From the NCBI GenBank assembly GCA_035296565.1, contig DATHAQ010000015.1:1-64000 (forward strand): a DNA stretch of 64,000 nucleotides. Direction: 5' to 3'. The DNA is from JACCZR01 sp035296565 (GTDB lineage Bacteria > Actinomycetota > Thermoleophilia > Solirubrobacterales > Thermoleophilaceae). A program made the position numbers and the translations under genes. Under the pieces are notes generated by a model. It ran no database searches. It was not told where the DNA came from and was given only the letters and a program-made list of their open reading frames with translations. Below, one piece after another: positions 17,902-25,731 of the stretch. Within the stretch, counting starts at the first letter, position 1, and the number at the start of each line of letters is the position of its first letter.

Positions 17902-18051
17902 ATGAGTCTCAGCGGGCGCGGGAGGAACAGCCGGGCACCGGTCGAGCTCGACTTCGCGAGCGTCTTCACAGTCGAAGACGGAGTGCTCACGCGCATCGAG
18001 TTGTTCCTCACTCTCGCGGACGCCTCGAGGGCAGTGGAGCTTTCGGGGTAG
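17902..18051 (+). pseudogene. C-terminal fragment of a SnoaL/NTF2-like protein
   Basis: The 49 residues SGRGRNSRAPVELDFASVF, TVEDGVLTRIELFLTLADAS and so on match the last two to three strands and helix of SnoaL-like (NTF2-fold) proteins. Such proteins usually run G-RG-G-SGAPVE-x-x-FAxVWTF-DGK-x-x-R-x-E-x-Y-L-D-R-x-EALEA over about 130 residues. The N-terminal two thirds are missing, and the fragment starts 12 bases after the right tRNA-derived repeat. This suggests that the insertion or a deletion at that repeat removed the 5' part of the gene. A second, frameshifted SnoaL-like gene starts 2 bases after its stop. Confidence 0.65.
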
Positions 18052-18053
18052 AC

Positions 18054-18462
18054 GTGTCCCAGGCCGCGCTCGCAAATCTCAGGCGGGGGCAGGCAGCCTT
18101 CAATCAGGGCGACCTGTCGGTCATGACCGAGCTGACCACTCCCGATGTCGAGTGGGGGTCGACGGGCGCCTTCCCCGGGCTGGCCGACGACTACCGCGGG
18201 CCCGAAGCCATCAAGAGGTGGGCGGACCTCGTGCGTTCGGGAATGGGACGAGTTCGAGGTGAGCCTAGGGGACGTGCTCCATGACACCGACGGCCTGGTC
18301 GTGGTGGTCGAGCAGCTACGCGGCCGCGGCCGCGCCAGCGGGGCGGAGGTCGAGATGTCCGTGTTCGCTGTCTACTGGTCGACCGAGGGAGGAAAGATCA
18401 GGAAGAGGGCCGCCTTCACCGAGCGCGAGGCCGCCCTCGAAGCAGCGGGGCTGGTGAGCTAG
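18054..18462 (+). pseudogene. SnoaL/NTF2-like protein gene with a frameshift
   Basis: From the GTG at 18054 the frame reads SQAALANLRRGQAAFNQGDL and DDYRGPEAIKRWADLVRSG, the helices and first strands of a SnoaL-like domain, then ends early. In the +1 frame the rest follows at once: WDEFEVSLGDVLHDTDGLVV and YWSTEGGKIRKRAAFTEREA, ending EAAGLVS. Removing one G from the GGG run at 18239-18241 restores a protein of about 136 residues. The NTF2-fold family includes polyketide cyclases and many small-molecule isomerases or binding proteins; the substrate is not predictable. A homologous, intact gene lies just beyond on the opposite strand. A sequencing or assembly error in the G run is possible. 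Confidence 0.75.
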
Positions 18463-18483
18463 GGGCGACACGGCGCCCCTCGT

Positions 18484-18515
18484 GGAAAAACGCTCAGGCG
18501 CCTGAGGAATTTTCC
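18484..18515. terminator. Palindromic 3'-end element, copy T2 (bidirectional terminator-like)
   Basis: The inverted repeat GGAAAAacgCTCAGGC/GCCTGAGgaaTTTTCC lies between two convergent genes. An A-run precedes and a T-run follows the GC-rich centre, as in a terminator working in both directions. It shares its core with four other elements in the window. Confidence 0.6.
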
Positions 18516-18528
18516 AACGGGGGACGAC

Positions 18529-18587
18529 GTGCGCCCCTTCTGGCCTGGTGCGGGCCTTCTGGCCTGGTCCGCGCGCCTTCTGGCGTG
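18529..18587. repeat. Three tandem copies of a ~19-base unit
   Basis: Units at 18529-18547, 18548-18566 and 18567-18587 share the pattern GTGCG-x-x-CCTTCTGGCCTG, the last copy having two extra bases and a changed end. They lie between the T2 palindrome and the 3' end of the NTF2-like gene. Confidence 0.7.
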
Positions 18588-18613
18588 CGCGCCCTCGAGC
18601 GCCCGCGGCTGCT

Positions 18614-19006
18614 TCAGCCCACGCCGAGCAGCTGAGCCGTCTGGTGGGTATCCGTCAGGATCTGGAGGCGCTTGATCTGGTCGCCCTCCCAGCGCCAGAT
18701 GTGGACCACCGGCACCTCCGCCGACTGCCCGCCCTTCTTGACGTCCGTGTGGCCCAACACGACGACGGTGTCGCCGCTCTCCAGGAACTCGTCGGCCGTC
18801 AGCGAGAACTCGTCCCAGGCCCCGACGGCCTGCTGAAGGACCTGAAGCGCTTGGTCCCTGCCGCGATGCTCCCCTCCCCCGGGAAGCTCGGTGGAGTTCG
18901 ATCCCTGCCAGACGAAGTCATCGGCCCACAGCTCGGTGGCGGTCTCGATGTCGCCTTCGTTGAAGGCCTCGTAGCGTCCGCGCAGCTCGTCGATGTGACC
19001 GGCCAT
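18614..19006 (-). CDS. SnoaL/NTF2-like fold protein
   Basis: The 130-residue protein starts MAGHIDELRGRYEAFNEGDI and continues ELWADDFVWQG, then GDTVVVLGHTDVKKGGQSAE, HIWRWEGDQIKRLQILTDT and a C-terminal QTAQLLGVG. This is a complete cone-shaped NTF2-fold domain of the SnoaL-like ketosteroid-isomerase-related type. A GGAG-like site precedes the ATG. No cofactor-binding motif is visible, and catalytic Asp/His residues cannot be assigned safely. It is the only intact member of three NTF2-like sequences within 1.1 kb. Confidence 0.85.
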   Translation of the reverse strand: MAGHIDELRGRYEAFNEGDIETATELWADDFVWQGSNSTELPGGGEHRGRDQALQVLQQAVGAWDEFSLTADEFLESGDTVVVLGHTDVKKGGQSAEVPVVHIWRWEGDQIKRLQILTDTHQTAQLLGVG

Positions 19007-19044
19007 GGAAGCTCCTTTCCTCGTTTGCTCCGACCGGGCCCACG

Positions 19045-20088
19045 CTAACCCCGCGCCGCGGACCTCGCAAGACCGCGGCGGAGGGCGTCCGCGGCACGCA
19101 GTGCGCCCGCCCGGCCGCTCCGCAGAGCGGTGGTGTTCAGGTACCCGTGCAGCAACGGCTCGCGCTGGAGCTCGACCTCCGCTCCGGCCGCCCGCAGACG
19201 TCGCGCGTAGGCCTCGCCCTCGTCGCGCAGGGGATCGGCGAGACAGGTGGCCACGAAGCCGGGCGGCAGCGCGCCGAGCTCCGCCGCGGCGAGAGGAGCG
19301 ACGCGCGGGTCCTGGTGCAGCGCAGGGTCGGGCACGTAGCGGCGGAAGAGGTAGCGCATGCGCTCGGCGCCGAGGTAGAAGCCCTCGGCGAAGGTCGAGT
19401 AGCTGACGTGGCGGTCGGGGGCGTCGGTCGCCGGGTACAGCAGCCACTGGAAGGCAGGCGCCGGCAGCCCGGCGTCGCGGGCGTGCAGGCACAGAGCTGC
19501 GGCCAGGTTGCCCCCGGCGCTGTCACCCCCCACCGCGAGCCGGTCGGCCCCGAAGTGCTCGGGTTCCTCGGCGACTGCGCGGTAGGCCGCCACCGCGTCG
19601 TCGAAGGCGGCCGGGAAGACGTGCTCGGGCGCAAGCCGGTAGTCGACCGAGAGCACCCGCACGCCGGCCCGGTCGGCCACCCAGCGGCAGCCGCTGTCGT
19701 GGCTGCGCACCGACCCCTGGACCCAGCCGCCGCCGTGGAAGAAGACGAGCAGCGGGCCGGACCCGGCGGCCGCCTGCGGGACGTAGAGGCGCGCGGGAAC
19801 GCCGCCGGCGTCGACGTCGTCCGCGGCCACGGGCGTCTCGGGCCGGCGGCCGAAGACCGCACAGCGGATCTCGTTCACTCGCCGGGTCTCCTGGTCGCTG
19901 GGCGCCTCGGCGGGGGAGGCGAACTCGCTCAGCCGGGCCAGGCCCCACGCCTGGGGCTCGAGCCCGGCGGCGTCGGGTGGGGGCTCACCGAACAGGCGGC
20001 GCAGGGCCGTATCGGGGAGCCCCAGCACGCCCCGCCCCAGCTCGAGCGGCGCGCGGTCGCGGAGGCTGCCAGGGTCCATGCGGGTCAC
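19045..20088 (-). CDS. Alpha/beta hydrolase, hormone-sensitive-lipase (HSL) family esterase
   Basis: The 347-residue protein has the HSL oxyanion motif HGGGW near residue 115, the nucleophile elbow GDSAGGN near 188, DPLRDEGEAYARRL supplying the acid and a downstream LLHGYL histidine. Members hydrolyse short acyl or aryl esters, sometimes epoxy or carbamate groups. The N-terminal cap region (about 1-100) is longer than in minimal HSL enzymes. ATGs at 20088 and 20079 are both possible. It is not visibly part of an operon; tRNA-Pro follows upstream on the same strand. Confidence 0.88.
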   Translation of the reverse strand: MTRMDPGSLRDRAPLELGRGVLGLPDTALRRLFGEPPPDAAGLEPQAWGLARLSEFASPAEAPSDQETRRVNEIRCAVFGRRPETPVAADDVDAGGVPARLYVPQAAAGSGPLLVFFHGGGWVQGSVRSHDSGCRWVADRAGVRVLSVDYRLAPEHVFPAAFDDAVAAYRAVAEEPEHFGADRLAVGGDSAGGNLAAALCLHARDAGLPAPAFQWLLYPATDAPDRHVSYSTFAEGFYLGAERMRYLFRRYVPDPALHQDPRVAPLAAAELGALPPGFVATCLADPLRDEGEAYARRLRAAGAEVELQREPLLHGYLNTTALRSGRAGALRAADALRRGLARSAARG

Positions 20089-20126
20089 AACCTACGAGCG
20101 TAGGTTCGGCCGTCAGCCCTGTCAGA

Positions 20127-20200
20127 TCGGGGCGGGCGGATTTGAACCGCCGACCTCCGCCACCCAAAGGCGGCGCGCTACCAGGCTGCGCTACGCCCCG
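20127..20200 (-). tRNA. tRNA-Pro (anticodon TGG)
   Basis: On the minus strand the acceptor stem is CGGGGCG/CGCCCCG, the D arm GCGC/GCGC, the anticodon stem CCGCC/GGCGG with loop TTTGGGT (anticodon TGG) and the T arm GGCGG/CCGCC with TTCAAAT; the discriminator is A. CCA is not encoded. There is no duplicated 3' half nearby. Confidence 0.95.
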
Positions 20201-20208
20201 ACGGCGGC

Positions 20209-20214
20209 AGTCTA
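20209..20214 (-). promoter_or_regulatory. TAGACT -10 box of tRNA-Pro
   Basis: TAGACT on the minus strand ends 8 bases before the tRNA 5' end. The same hexamer precedes the gene at 29080 and ctaC. Confidence 0.5.
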
Positions 20215-20221
20215 GGCCCGG

Positions 20222-20599
20222 CTATGGACCATCGGTCCACTCCGGGGGCTCGTAGGCCTTGCCCGGCACGCCACCGATGCACAGGGCGCGCATGCCCTCC
20301 GGCCCGCTGGTGAGCGTGCGCCCCGTGCCCGCCGACACCCGGACGACGTGCTCGGGGTCGAGGGGCAGGTGGCGGTCCTCGTCGTCGATCAGCACCGAGC
20401 CCGAGCCCCGCAGGGCGAAGTAGACCTCCTCCTGGCCGGACTCGGACTCGTCGTGCGAGCGGGTCGAGTAGTCGGGTGGCAGATCCATGATCTGGCAGCC
20501 GAACGCGCTCACGTCGAGTCCGGCGCGGACCAGGCGGGCGAACCCGTCCCACAGTGGCGGCAGATCCTCGATCTTGGATGCTGCGTAGCCGTCGCTCAT
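20222..20599 (-). CDS. Cupin-domain protein
   Basis: The 125-residue protein has a single cupin barrel. HDESESGQEEVYFALRGSG supplies the first metal-binding motif (H-x-E region) and LPLDPEHVVRVSAGTGRTL the second, with the final histidine replaced or displaced. Small cupins can be dioxygenases, isomerases or sensors; no substrate is evident. Its ATG shares one base with the TGA of the molybdopterin oxidoreductase gene (TGATG), so the two are translationally coupled and probably work in one process. Confidence 0.85.
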   Translation of the reverse strand: MSDGYAASKIEDLPPLWDGFARLVRAGLDVSAFGCQIMDLPPDYSTRSHDESESGQEEVYFALRGSGSVLIDDEDRHLPLDPEHVVRVSAGTGRTLTSGPEGMRALCIGGVPGKAYEPPEWTDGP

Positions 20600-22644
20600 C
20601 AGGCCCTCTCCACCTCCACTCGGTTGTCGTTGAACGTCGGCGCTGCGCCGGCCTCCGTCAGCCGCTGCGACGTTGTCGTCTGCGCGGCCCGGCCCCCCGG
20701 CCAGTCCGCGTTCCACCAGCCCATGGGGGCCACCAGCACTCCGGGCCGCGCGTCCTCGGATACGCGGGTCACGCATCGAAACGAGCCGCGATCGTTGTAG
20801 ACGCGGGCCAACACGCCGTCGGCGACGCCGGCGGCGTCGGCGTCGGAGGGGTTCATGACCAGCTCGGGGTGAGGCTGGGCCGCGTGCTGGCGCTCCTGGT
20901 TGGCGAAGCTCGAGTTCAGGAATAGGTGGGTCTTCGGAGTGACCAGCGCGTAGGGAAAGCGCTCGGCCAGCTCGGCGTCGGCGACCTCGGCCGGTGGCTC
21001 GTAGTCCGCGTGCAGCTCGAGCTTGCCCGAGGCCGTCTTGAAGCCGCCGTCGGCGTGCGGCGCGGGCCCCTGCCCCAGGTCGATCTTCGCCCAGCCGCGC
21101 TCGCGCAGGCCGGGCAGCGGCGGGCCCGGCTCGAGAAGCGCCTCGACCAGTTCCTCGTCGGTGTCGCCGAAGCAGGGGTCCTCGAGTCCAAGCGCCGCGG
21201 CGATGCGGCGGAAGGCCTCGGTGTTCGGGACGGCCTCGCCCCGCGGCTCGATCGCCGGGTCATTCCAGGTCAAGTAGTGGTGGCCCCAGGAGAAGACGAC
21301 GTCGAGGTGCTCCAGCTGGGTGGTGGCCGGAAGGATCACGTCGGCGTGGCGGGCGGTGTCGGTCATGAACTGCTCGAGCACCACCGTGAACAGGTCCTCG
21401 CGGCGCAGCCCCTCGAGCACGCGCTCCTGCTCGGGGGCGATCGAGGCGGGGTTCGAGTTCCACACCACGAGCGCCCGCACTGGCGGGTCGAGGCGGGGGT
21501 CCGTGAGCGCAGAGCCCAGCTGCGACATGTTGATGCTGCGCGTCGGCCGCGGCTTGAGGTCGATTCGCTCGAGGGGATGCGAGCTCACGGCCGCGGCGGT
21601 CGCCGTGGGGATGTAGGAGCAGCCGCCGCCCCGGTCACGCCACGCGCCCGTGAGAGCCGGCAGCGAGGCGATCGTCGAGTAAGCGGCCGGGGCCCCGAGG
21701 TGGCGTTGCGCCCCCACCCCCAGCCGCAGCAGGGCCGGCCGGGCGCGGGCGAACTCGGTCCCCACCCGGGCTATGTCCTCGGCGGCCACGCCGGTGAGCT
21801 CGGCCGCGCGCTCCAGCGGCCAGTCGGCGAGGGCGGCCAGCTGCTCGTCGAGGCCGCTGGCGTGGGCGCGGGACCACTCCTCGTCGACCAGCCCGGCGTC
21901 GGCCACCGCTCGCATCATCCCCAGGGCGAGCGCGCCGTCGGTGCCCGGTAGCGGCCGTAGGTGCTCGTCGGCCACGCGGGCGGTGCGGCTGCGAAACGGG
22001 TCGACGACGACGAGGCGGGCGCCGGCCTTGCGGGCGTCGAGCAGCTTGCGCCACAGGTGGGGGGCCGTCGACATCGGGTTCCAGCCCCAGACGATCACGT
22101 AGCGCGCGTGCGGCCACTCCTCGGGGTCGACCTCGGGCGAGAGGCCGTGGGTGCCCACCGCGCCGGCGATCCCGGCTGTCGCGCAGATGGTGCGCTCCAG
22201 GTCCGACGCCCCGAGCGCGTTCATGACCCGCGCGCTCATGGTGTTGCCCTGGATCAGGCCCTGGGTGCCGGCGTAGCTGTAGGGCAGGATCGACTCCCCC
22301 AGGCCCTGGAGCCGGCCGGCGACGATCCCCAGGGCCTCCTCCCACGACGCGCGCCGGAACTCGCCCTGGCCCTTCTCCCCGGTCCGGATCAGGGGGTGCA
22401 GCAGGCGCTCGTCCGAGTACACCCGGTCGAGGTAGTTAGAGACCTTGCCGCAGAGGAACCCGACCGTGATCGGGTGGTCGGGGTCGCCCGCGACCGCGGT
22501 CGCGCGCCCGTCCTCGACGGTCGTGCGCATGGCGCACGTATCCGGGCAGTCGTGCGGGCAGGCGCCGTTGACGACCTCGCGCCCTATGGGAGGCCTCTTC
22601 TCGTCGACGATTCGACCGTACGCCCGGGGGGACCGGCGCGTCAA
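20599..22644 (-). CDS. Molybdopterin-dependent oxidoreductase (DMSO reductase family)
   Basis: The protein has an N-terminal [4Fe-4S] motif CPHDCPDTC with a fourth cysteine in GFLCGK, then the Mo-bisMGD catalytic domain (YAGTQGLIQGN, IVWGWNPMSTAP, VVVDPFRSRTA) and a C-terminal molydopterin-dinucleotide-binding barrel (NPSDADAAGVADG). It resembles the broad formate-dehydrogenase/anaerobic dehydrogenase-like clade; the substrate is unknown. There is no ATG/GTG near the expected N-terminus. The TTG at 22644 gives 681 residues and leaves 33 bases to the divergent gene, so the start is uncertain. The in-frame region beyond is a shadow of the DUF1015 gene. No electron-transfer subunit is adjacent; a cupin gene is coupled downstream. 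Confidence 0.88.
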   Translation of the reverse strand: MTRRSPRAYGRIVDEKRPPIGREVVNGACPHDCPDTCAMRTTVEDGRATAVAGDPDHPITVGFLCGKVSNYLDRVYSDERLLHPLIRTGEKGQGEFRRASWEEALGIVAGRLQGLGESILPYSYAGTQGLIQGNTMSARVMNALGASDLERTICATAGIAGAVGTHGLSPEVDPEEWPHARYVIVWGWNPMSTAPHLWRKLLDARKAGARLVVVDPFRSRTARVADEHLRPLPGTDGALALGMMRAVADAGLVDEEWSRAHASGLDEQLAALADWPLERAAELTGVAAEDIARVGTEFARARPALLRLGVGAQRHLGAPAAYSTIASLPALTGAWRDRGGGCSYIPTATAAAVSSHPLERIDLKPRPTRSINMSQLGSALTDPRLDPPVRALVVWNSNPASIAPEQERVLEGLRREDLFTVVLEQFMTDTARHADVILPATTQLEHLDVVFSWGHHYLTWNDPAIEPRGEAVPNTEAFRRIAAALGLEDPCFGDTDEELVEALLEPGPPLPGLRERGWAKIDLGQGPAPHADGGFKTASGKLELHADYEPPAEVADAELAERFPYALVTPKTHLFLNSSFANQERQHAAQPHPELVMNPSDADAAGVADGVLARVYNDRGSFRCVTRVSEDARPGVLVAPMGWWNADWPGGRAAQTTTSQRLTEAGAAPTFNDNRVEVERA

Positions 22645-22677
22645 GCCCCCCGGCGCCCGGCGGTAAGGTGCTCCGCC

Positions 22678-23937
22678 GTGGCGCGCATAGAGCCTCTCCA
22701 CACCGTCCGCTACGAGCCATCCGCCGTAGGCTCGCTTCAGAACGTCCTGGCTCCTCCCTACGACGTGATCGACCCGCCGTTGCGGAGGGAGCTCGCGGCC
22801 CGCAGCCCCTTCAACGTCGTGGAGATCGACCTGCCGGAGGCCGACGGCCGCGACCCGTACCAGCATGCCGAGGAGACCTTCGAGAACTGGCGCCAGCAGG
22901 GTGTCCTCACCCAGGAGCGCGAGCCGGCGATCTGGGCGCTCGAGCAGTCCTTCACCACCCCCGACGGTGCGCAGCGCACCCGGCGCGGGATCTTCGCGCG
23001 GGTGCGGGTGGAGGACTACGGCCCGGGGCGCATCCGCCCGCACGAGCGCACCCACCCGGGGCCCAAGGAGGACCGTCTGCGCCTGACACGGGCCACCCGG
23101 GCCAACCTCTCTCCCGTCTTCAGCCTGTTCACCGACCCCGACGGCGCGGCGCAGGCCATCGTCGAGGGGCTCGCGAGCGGCGAGCCCTGGGCGCAGGCCC
23201 GCGACGACGAGGGCACCGACAACACGCTCTGGCGGATCGCGGACCCCAGCGCGATCACGGCGCTCAGCGACGCCCTGGGCGACTCGGAGCTGCTGATCGC
23301 GGACGGCCACCACCGCTACGAGACCGCCCGCGTGTACGCCGAGGAGGTCGGCGGTGAGGGCCCTCACCGCTACGTGCTGATGCTGCTGTGCTCGCTCGCC
23401 GACCCCGGACTGGCGGTCTTCCCCACCCACCGGCTGCTCACGGGCCTCGCGGACGACACCGTCAAGCAGCAGGCGATCCGCGAGGTGCTGACCACCCACT
23501 TCGAAGTCGAGCAGGTCGACGACCTGACGCCGCCGGGCGAGGGCCCGGTCGCCTTCGGGTACATGGACTCGTTTCACCGCCAGCCCTACCGCGCCACGCT
23601 CAAGGACCCCGACGCGGTAGTCCGGGCCCTTCCCGACAAGCCGCAGGCCTACCGCGACCTGGACACCGCCGTGCTCGAGGCGCTGGTGCTCGAGGGGGCC
23701 CTGGGGATGAGCGAGGACGACATCGCCCACTTCAGGGGGCTCGGCTACTCCAAGAGCCTGGACGAGGCGCGCGCCAAGGTCGAGTCCGGCGAGGTGGACG
23801 CCGCCTTCTTCATGCGCGCCACGCCCGTCCAACAGGTGCAGGCGGTGGCCGCGGAGGGCGAGTCGATGCCGCCCAAGTCGACCTTCTTCTTCCCCAAGGT
23901 GCCGACGGGCCTGGTCTTCAACCTCCTCGAACAGTGA
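22678..23937 (+). CDS. DUF1015 family protein
   Basis: The 419-residue protein shows the DUF1015 hallmarks: an N-terminal APPYDVIDPPLRRELAARSP, then NVVEIDLPE, a central RIRPHERTHPGPKEDRLRL, the block LIADGHHRYETARVYAEEV near 205 and a C-terminal AAFFMRATPVQQVQAVA with PPKSTFFFPKVPTGLVF. The family is widespread and biochemically undefined, sometimes annotated as a SerC-associated or kinase-like protein. A TAAGGT box lies 9 bases before the GTG at 22678. Its stop overlaps the GTG of the cobalamin adenosyltransferase gene (GTGA). Confidence 0.9.
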   Translation: MARIEPLHTVRYEPSAVGSLQNVLAPPYDVIDPPLRRELAARSPFNVVEIDLPEADGRDPYQHAEETFENWRQQGVLTQEREPAIWALEQSFTTPDGAQRTRRGIFARVRVEDYGPGRIRPHERTHPGPKEDRLRLTRATRANLSPVFSLFTDPDGAAQAIVEGLASGEPWAQARDDEGTDNTLWRIADPSAITALSDALGDSELLIADGHHRYETARVYAEEVGGEGPHRYVLMLLCSLADPGLAVFPTHRLLTGLADDTVKQQAIREVLTTHFEVEQVDDLTPPGEGPVAFGYMDSFHRQPYRATLKDPDAVVRALPDKPQAYRDLDTAVLEALVLEGALGMSEDDIAHFRGLGYSKSLDEARAKVESGEVDAAFFMRATPVQQVQAVAAEGESMPPKSTFFFPKVPTGLVFNLLEQ

Positions 23938-24485
23938 AGATCTACACGCGCAAGGGCGACGACGGGACCACCGGCCTCTGGTACGGCGGCCGCGTGGGCA
24001 AGGCCGACCCGCGGCCCGAGGCTTACGGCTCGGTCGACGAGGCGGCCTCGGCGCTGGGCCTGGCGCGCGCCGCCGCCGAGCCGGGCTCCGAGTTGTACGG
24101 CGACATCCTGCGCCTGCAGGAGGAGCTGTTCGTGGCCGGCGCGGAGCTGGCCACCGAGCCGTCGGCCTCCGGGCGCCTGGAGGACGGCATCTCGCGCGTC
24201 ACCGACCGGATGGTCGACCGTCTCGAGGAGGTCATCGACCGCTACATGGACCGCGTCGACCTGCCGCCCAAGTTCGTGATCCCGGGCGGCACCGAGCTGT
24301 CCGCGCGCCTGGACGTCGCTCGCAGCGCCCTTCGGCGCGCCGAGCGCCGTGTGTCGGTGCTCGAGCTGGCCGACGAAGCCGTGCTGCGCTTCCTCAACCG
24401 CGCCTCCGACGCGCTCTTCGCGATGGCGCGCTTTGCCGACGAGCCCGAGCCGGAGCTGTTCGGGGGAAGGGAAGGGAGCCGATGA
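23934..24485 (+). CDS. Cob(I)alamin adenosyltransferase, PduO type
   Basis: The enzyme transfers adenosyl from ATP to cob(I)alamin, producing coenzyme B12. The 183-residue protein contains the ATP-binding N-terminal motif KIYTRKGDDGTTGLWYGG, the AYGSVDEAASALGLAR segment and the signature FVIPGGTELSARLDVAR followed by RRAERRV. The GTG start overlaps the preceding stop by 4 bases and its own stop overlaps the OsmC ATG by 4 bases, giving a coupled DUF1015-PduO-OsmC operon. No other cobalamin gene or cobalamin-dependent enzyme is in the window. Confidence 0.93.
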   Translation: MKIYTRKGDDGTTGLWYGGRVGKADPRPEAYGSVDEAASALGLARAAAEPGSELYGDILRLQEELFVAGAELATEPSASGRLEDGISRVTDRMVDRLEEVIDRYMDRVDLPPKFVIPGGTELSARLDVARSALRRAERRVSVLELADEAVLRFLNRASDALFAMARFADEPEPELFGGREGSR

Positions 24486-24880
24486 TGAAAGCCATCGCCC
24501 GACGGCGAAACGGCAAGCTCGAGCACGACCTGCAGGTGCGCGATCACCGCCTCAAGGCCGACGAGGCACACGACACGGGCGGTGAGGACAAAGGCCCCAA
24601 TCCGCAGGAGTTGCTGGCCGCCAGCCTGGCCTCCTGTAGCGCGATCACGATGGAGATGTACGCCGAGCGCAAGGGCTGGGACATCGGCGACGTGGTCGTG
24701 GAGGTGGGCTACGAGCCCGCACAGCGCGGCTCGCCGACGCGCTTCGAGCTCGTCGTCAAGCTCCCCAAGGAGCTGCCCGAGGAGCAGCGTGACAGGCTGA
24801 TGACCATCGTCAACAAGTGCCCCGTGCACCGCACGCTCGAGGGCGAGGTCATGTTCGAGGAGAAGGTGGAGCTCCGCTAG
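24482..24880 (+). CDS. OsmC-family protein
   Basis: The 132-residue OsmC/Ohr-fold protein has ELLAASLASCSAITMEMYAE with one redox-type cysteine at about residue 52 and a second in NKCPVHRTLEG near 111. This is the two-cysteine arrangement of peroxide-reducing OsmC/YhfA members. It probably detoxifies organic peroxides, although substrates differ within the family. It is the last gene of the coupled DUF1015-PduO-OsmC operon. Its TAG stop interlocks with the stop of the convergent acetyltransferase gene in a shared CTAG. Confidence 0.9.
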   Translation: MMKAIARRRNGKLEHDLQVRDHRLKADEAHDTGGEDKGPNPQELLAASLASCSAITMEMYAERKGWDIGDVVVEVGYEPAQRGSPTRFELVVKLPKELPEEQRDRLMTIVNKCPVHRTLEGEVMFEEKVELR

Positions 24881-25638
24881 GCGGGCTCGCGCCGCTCCCA
24901 CATCTCGCAGACACCGAAGGCGCGGTACCCCAGCGCCTCGTAGATCGGCTGGCCCATCCTGGTCGCCTGCAGCGTGGAGACGTCGTTGCCGCGCTCGCGG
25001 CCGTCGGCCAGTGCGCGGCGCATGAGCCCCGAGGCCAGCCCCCGGCCGCGCACCTCGGGCGCGGTGGCCACCCACCAGACGCTGCAGTCGCCGTCGTGGT
25101 CGGCGGTCACCAGAGCGGCCGCCGCCTCTGCGCCGCGGCGGGCGACGTAGAGGTGCCGGGGGTCGCCGGGCCCTCGCCCGATCACCTTGCCCAGCTGGTC
25201 GCCGGTCCCGTAGGCCCGGTCGTTGAGCTGACCCAGGTCCTCGAGCCGGGGCTGAGGATCGGGCTCGGGGTCCCCCGCGCGAGGCGGCTCGACGGTGGCG
25301 AGGTCGGCCGCCATGGCCGCTGGCTCGGCGTCGAGCCGGTGTCCGGCGTCGCGCAGCAGCGAGCGCGCCGCCCCGTCGTGACGCGGGACCCACACGGTCC
25401 AGGCGCGTACGCCCGCGTCGCGGTAGGCGGCCGCGAGCCGGTCCAGTACTCGCTCCAGGCCGCCCGCGTCGCGGTACAGAACGGAGTTGGGCAGCGAGCG
25501 GTCGGGCACCGCGGGCAGGATGGTCGCGATCACACCGTCGCTCTCGAACAGGGTGCCGCCGGCTGCCTCGGGCATCAGGCGGAACTCCGCGCGCATGCTG
25601 AGGCCCATCCGCCGCCAGAGCTCGGCGCCGTCGGTCAC
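24877..25638 (-). CDS. GNAT-family N-acetyltransferase
   Basis: The 253-residue protein has a poorly conserved N-terminal half that includes WVPRHDGAARSLLRDAGH, like a degenerate GNAT repeat. Its C-terminal GNAT domain has the acetyl-CoA pyrophosphate loop VRGRGLASGLMRRAL near 205 and the end motif LQATRMGQPIYEALGYRAFG. It is thus a tandem-GNAT-like protein with one functional-looking site. The substrate is unknown. It converges on the OsmC gene with 4 shared bases. Confidence 0.88.
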   Translation of the reverse strand: MTDGAELWRRMGLSMRAEFRLMPEAAGGTLFESDGVIATILPAVPDRSLPNSVLYRDAGGLERVLDRLAAAYRDAGVRAWTVWVPRHDGAARSLLRDAGHRLDAEPAAMAADLATVEPPRAGDPEPDPQPRLEDLGQLNDRAYGTGDQLGKVIGRGPGDPRHLYVARRGAEAAAALVTADHDGDCSVWWVATAPEVRGRGLASGLMRRALADGRERGNDVSTLQATRMGQPIYEALGYRAFGVCEMWERREPA

Positions 25639-25731
25639 CTCACCTCCACCTCGAGCGAACCGGCGGGCGCGCAGTCGTTCTGGAAGTCGACGATGAGCAG
25701 GGCTCGCTCACTGTCCGCGAGAATACGCCCG

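Noticed and set aside
20127..20200. Integration site at tRNA-Pro
   Set aside because: I looked for a second copy of its 3' half in the flanks and saw none.
22600..23934. Cobalamin riboswitch before the PduO gene
   Set aside because: The PduO start overlaps the preceding stop and the DUF1015 gene has no long leader, so no room exists for a riboswitch.
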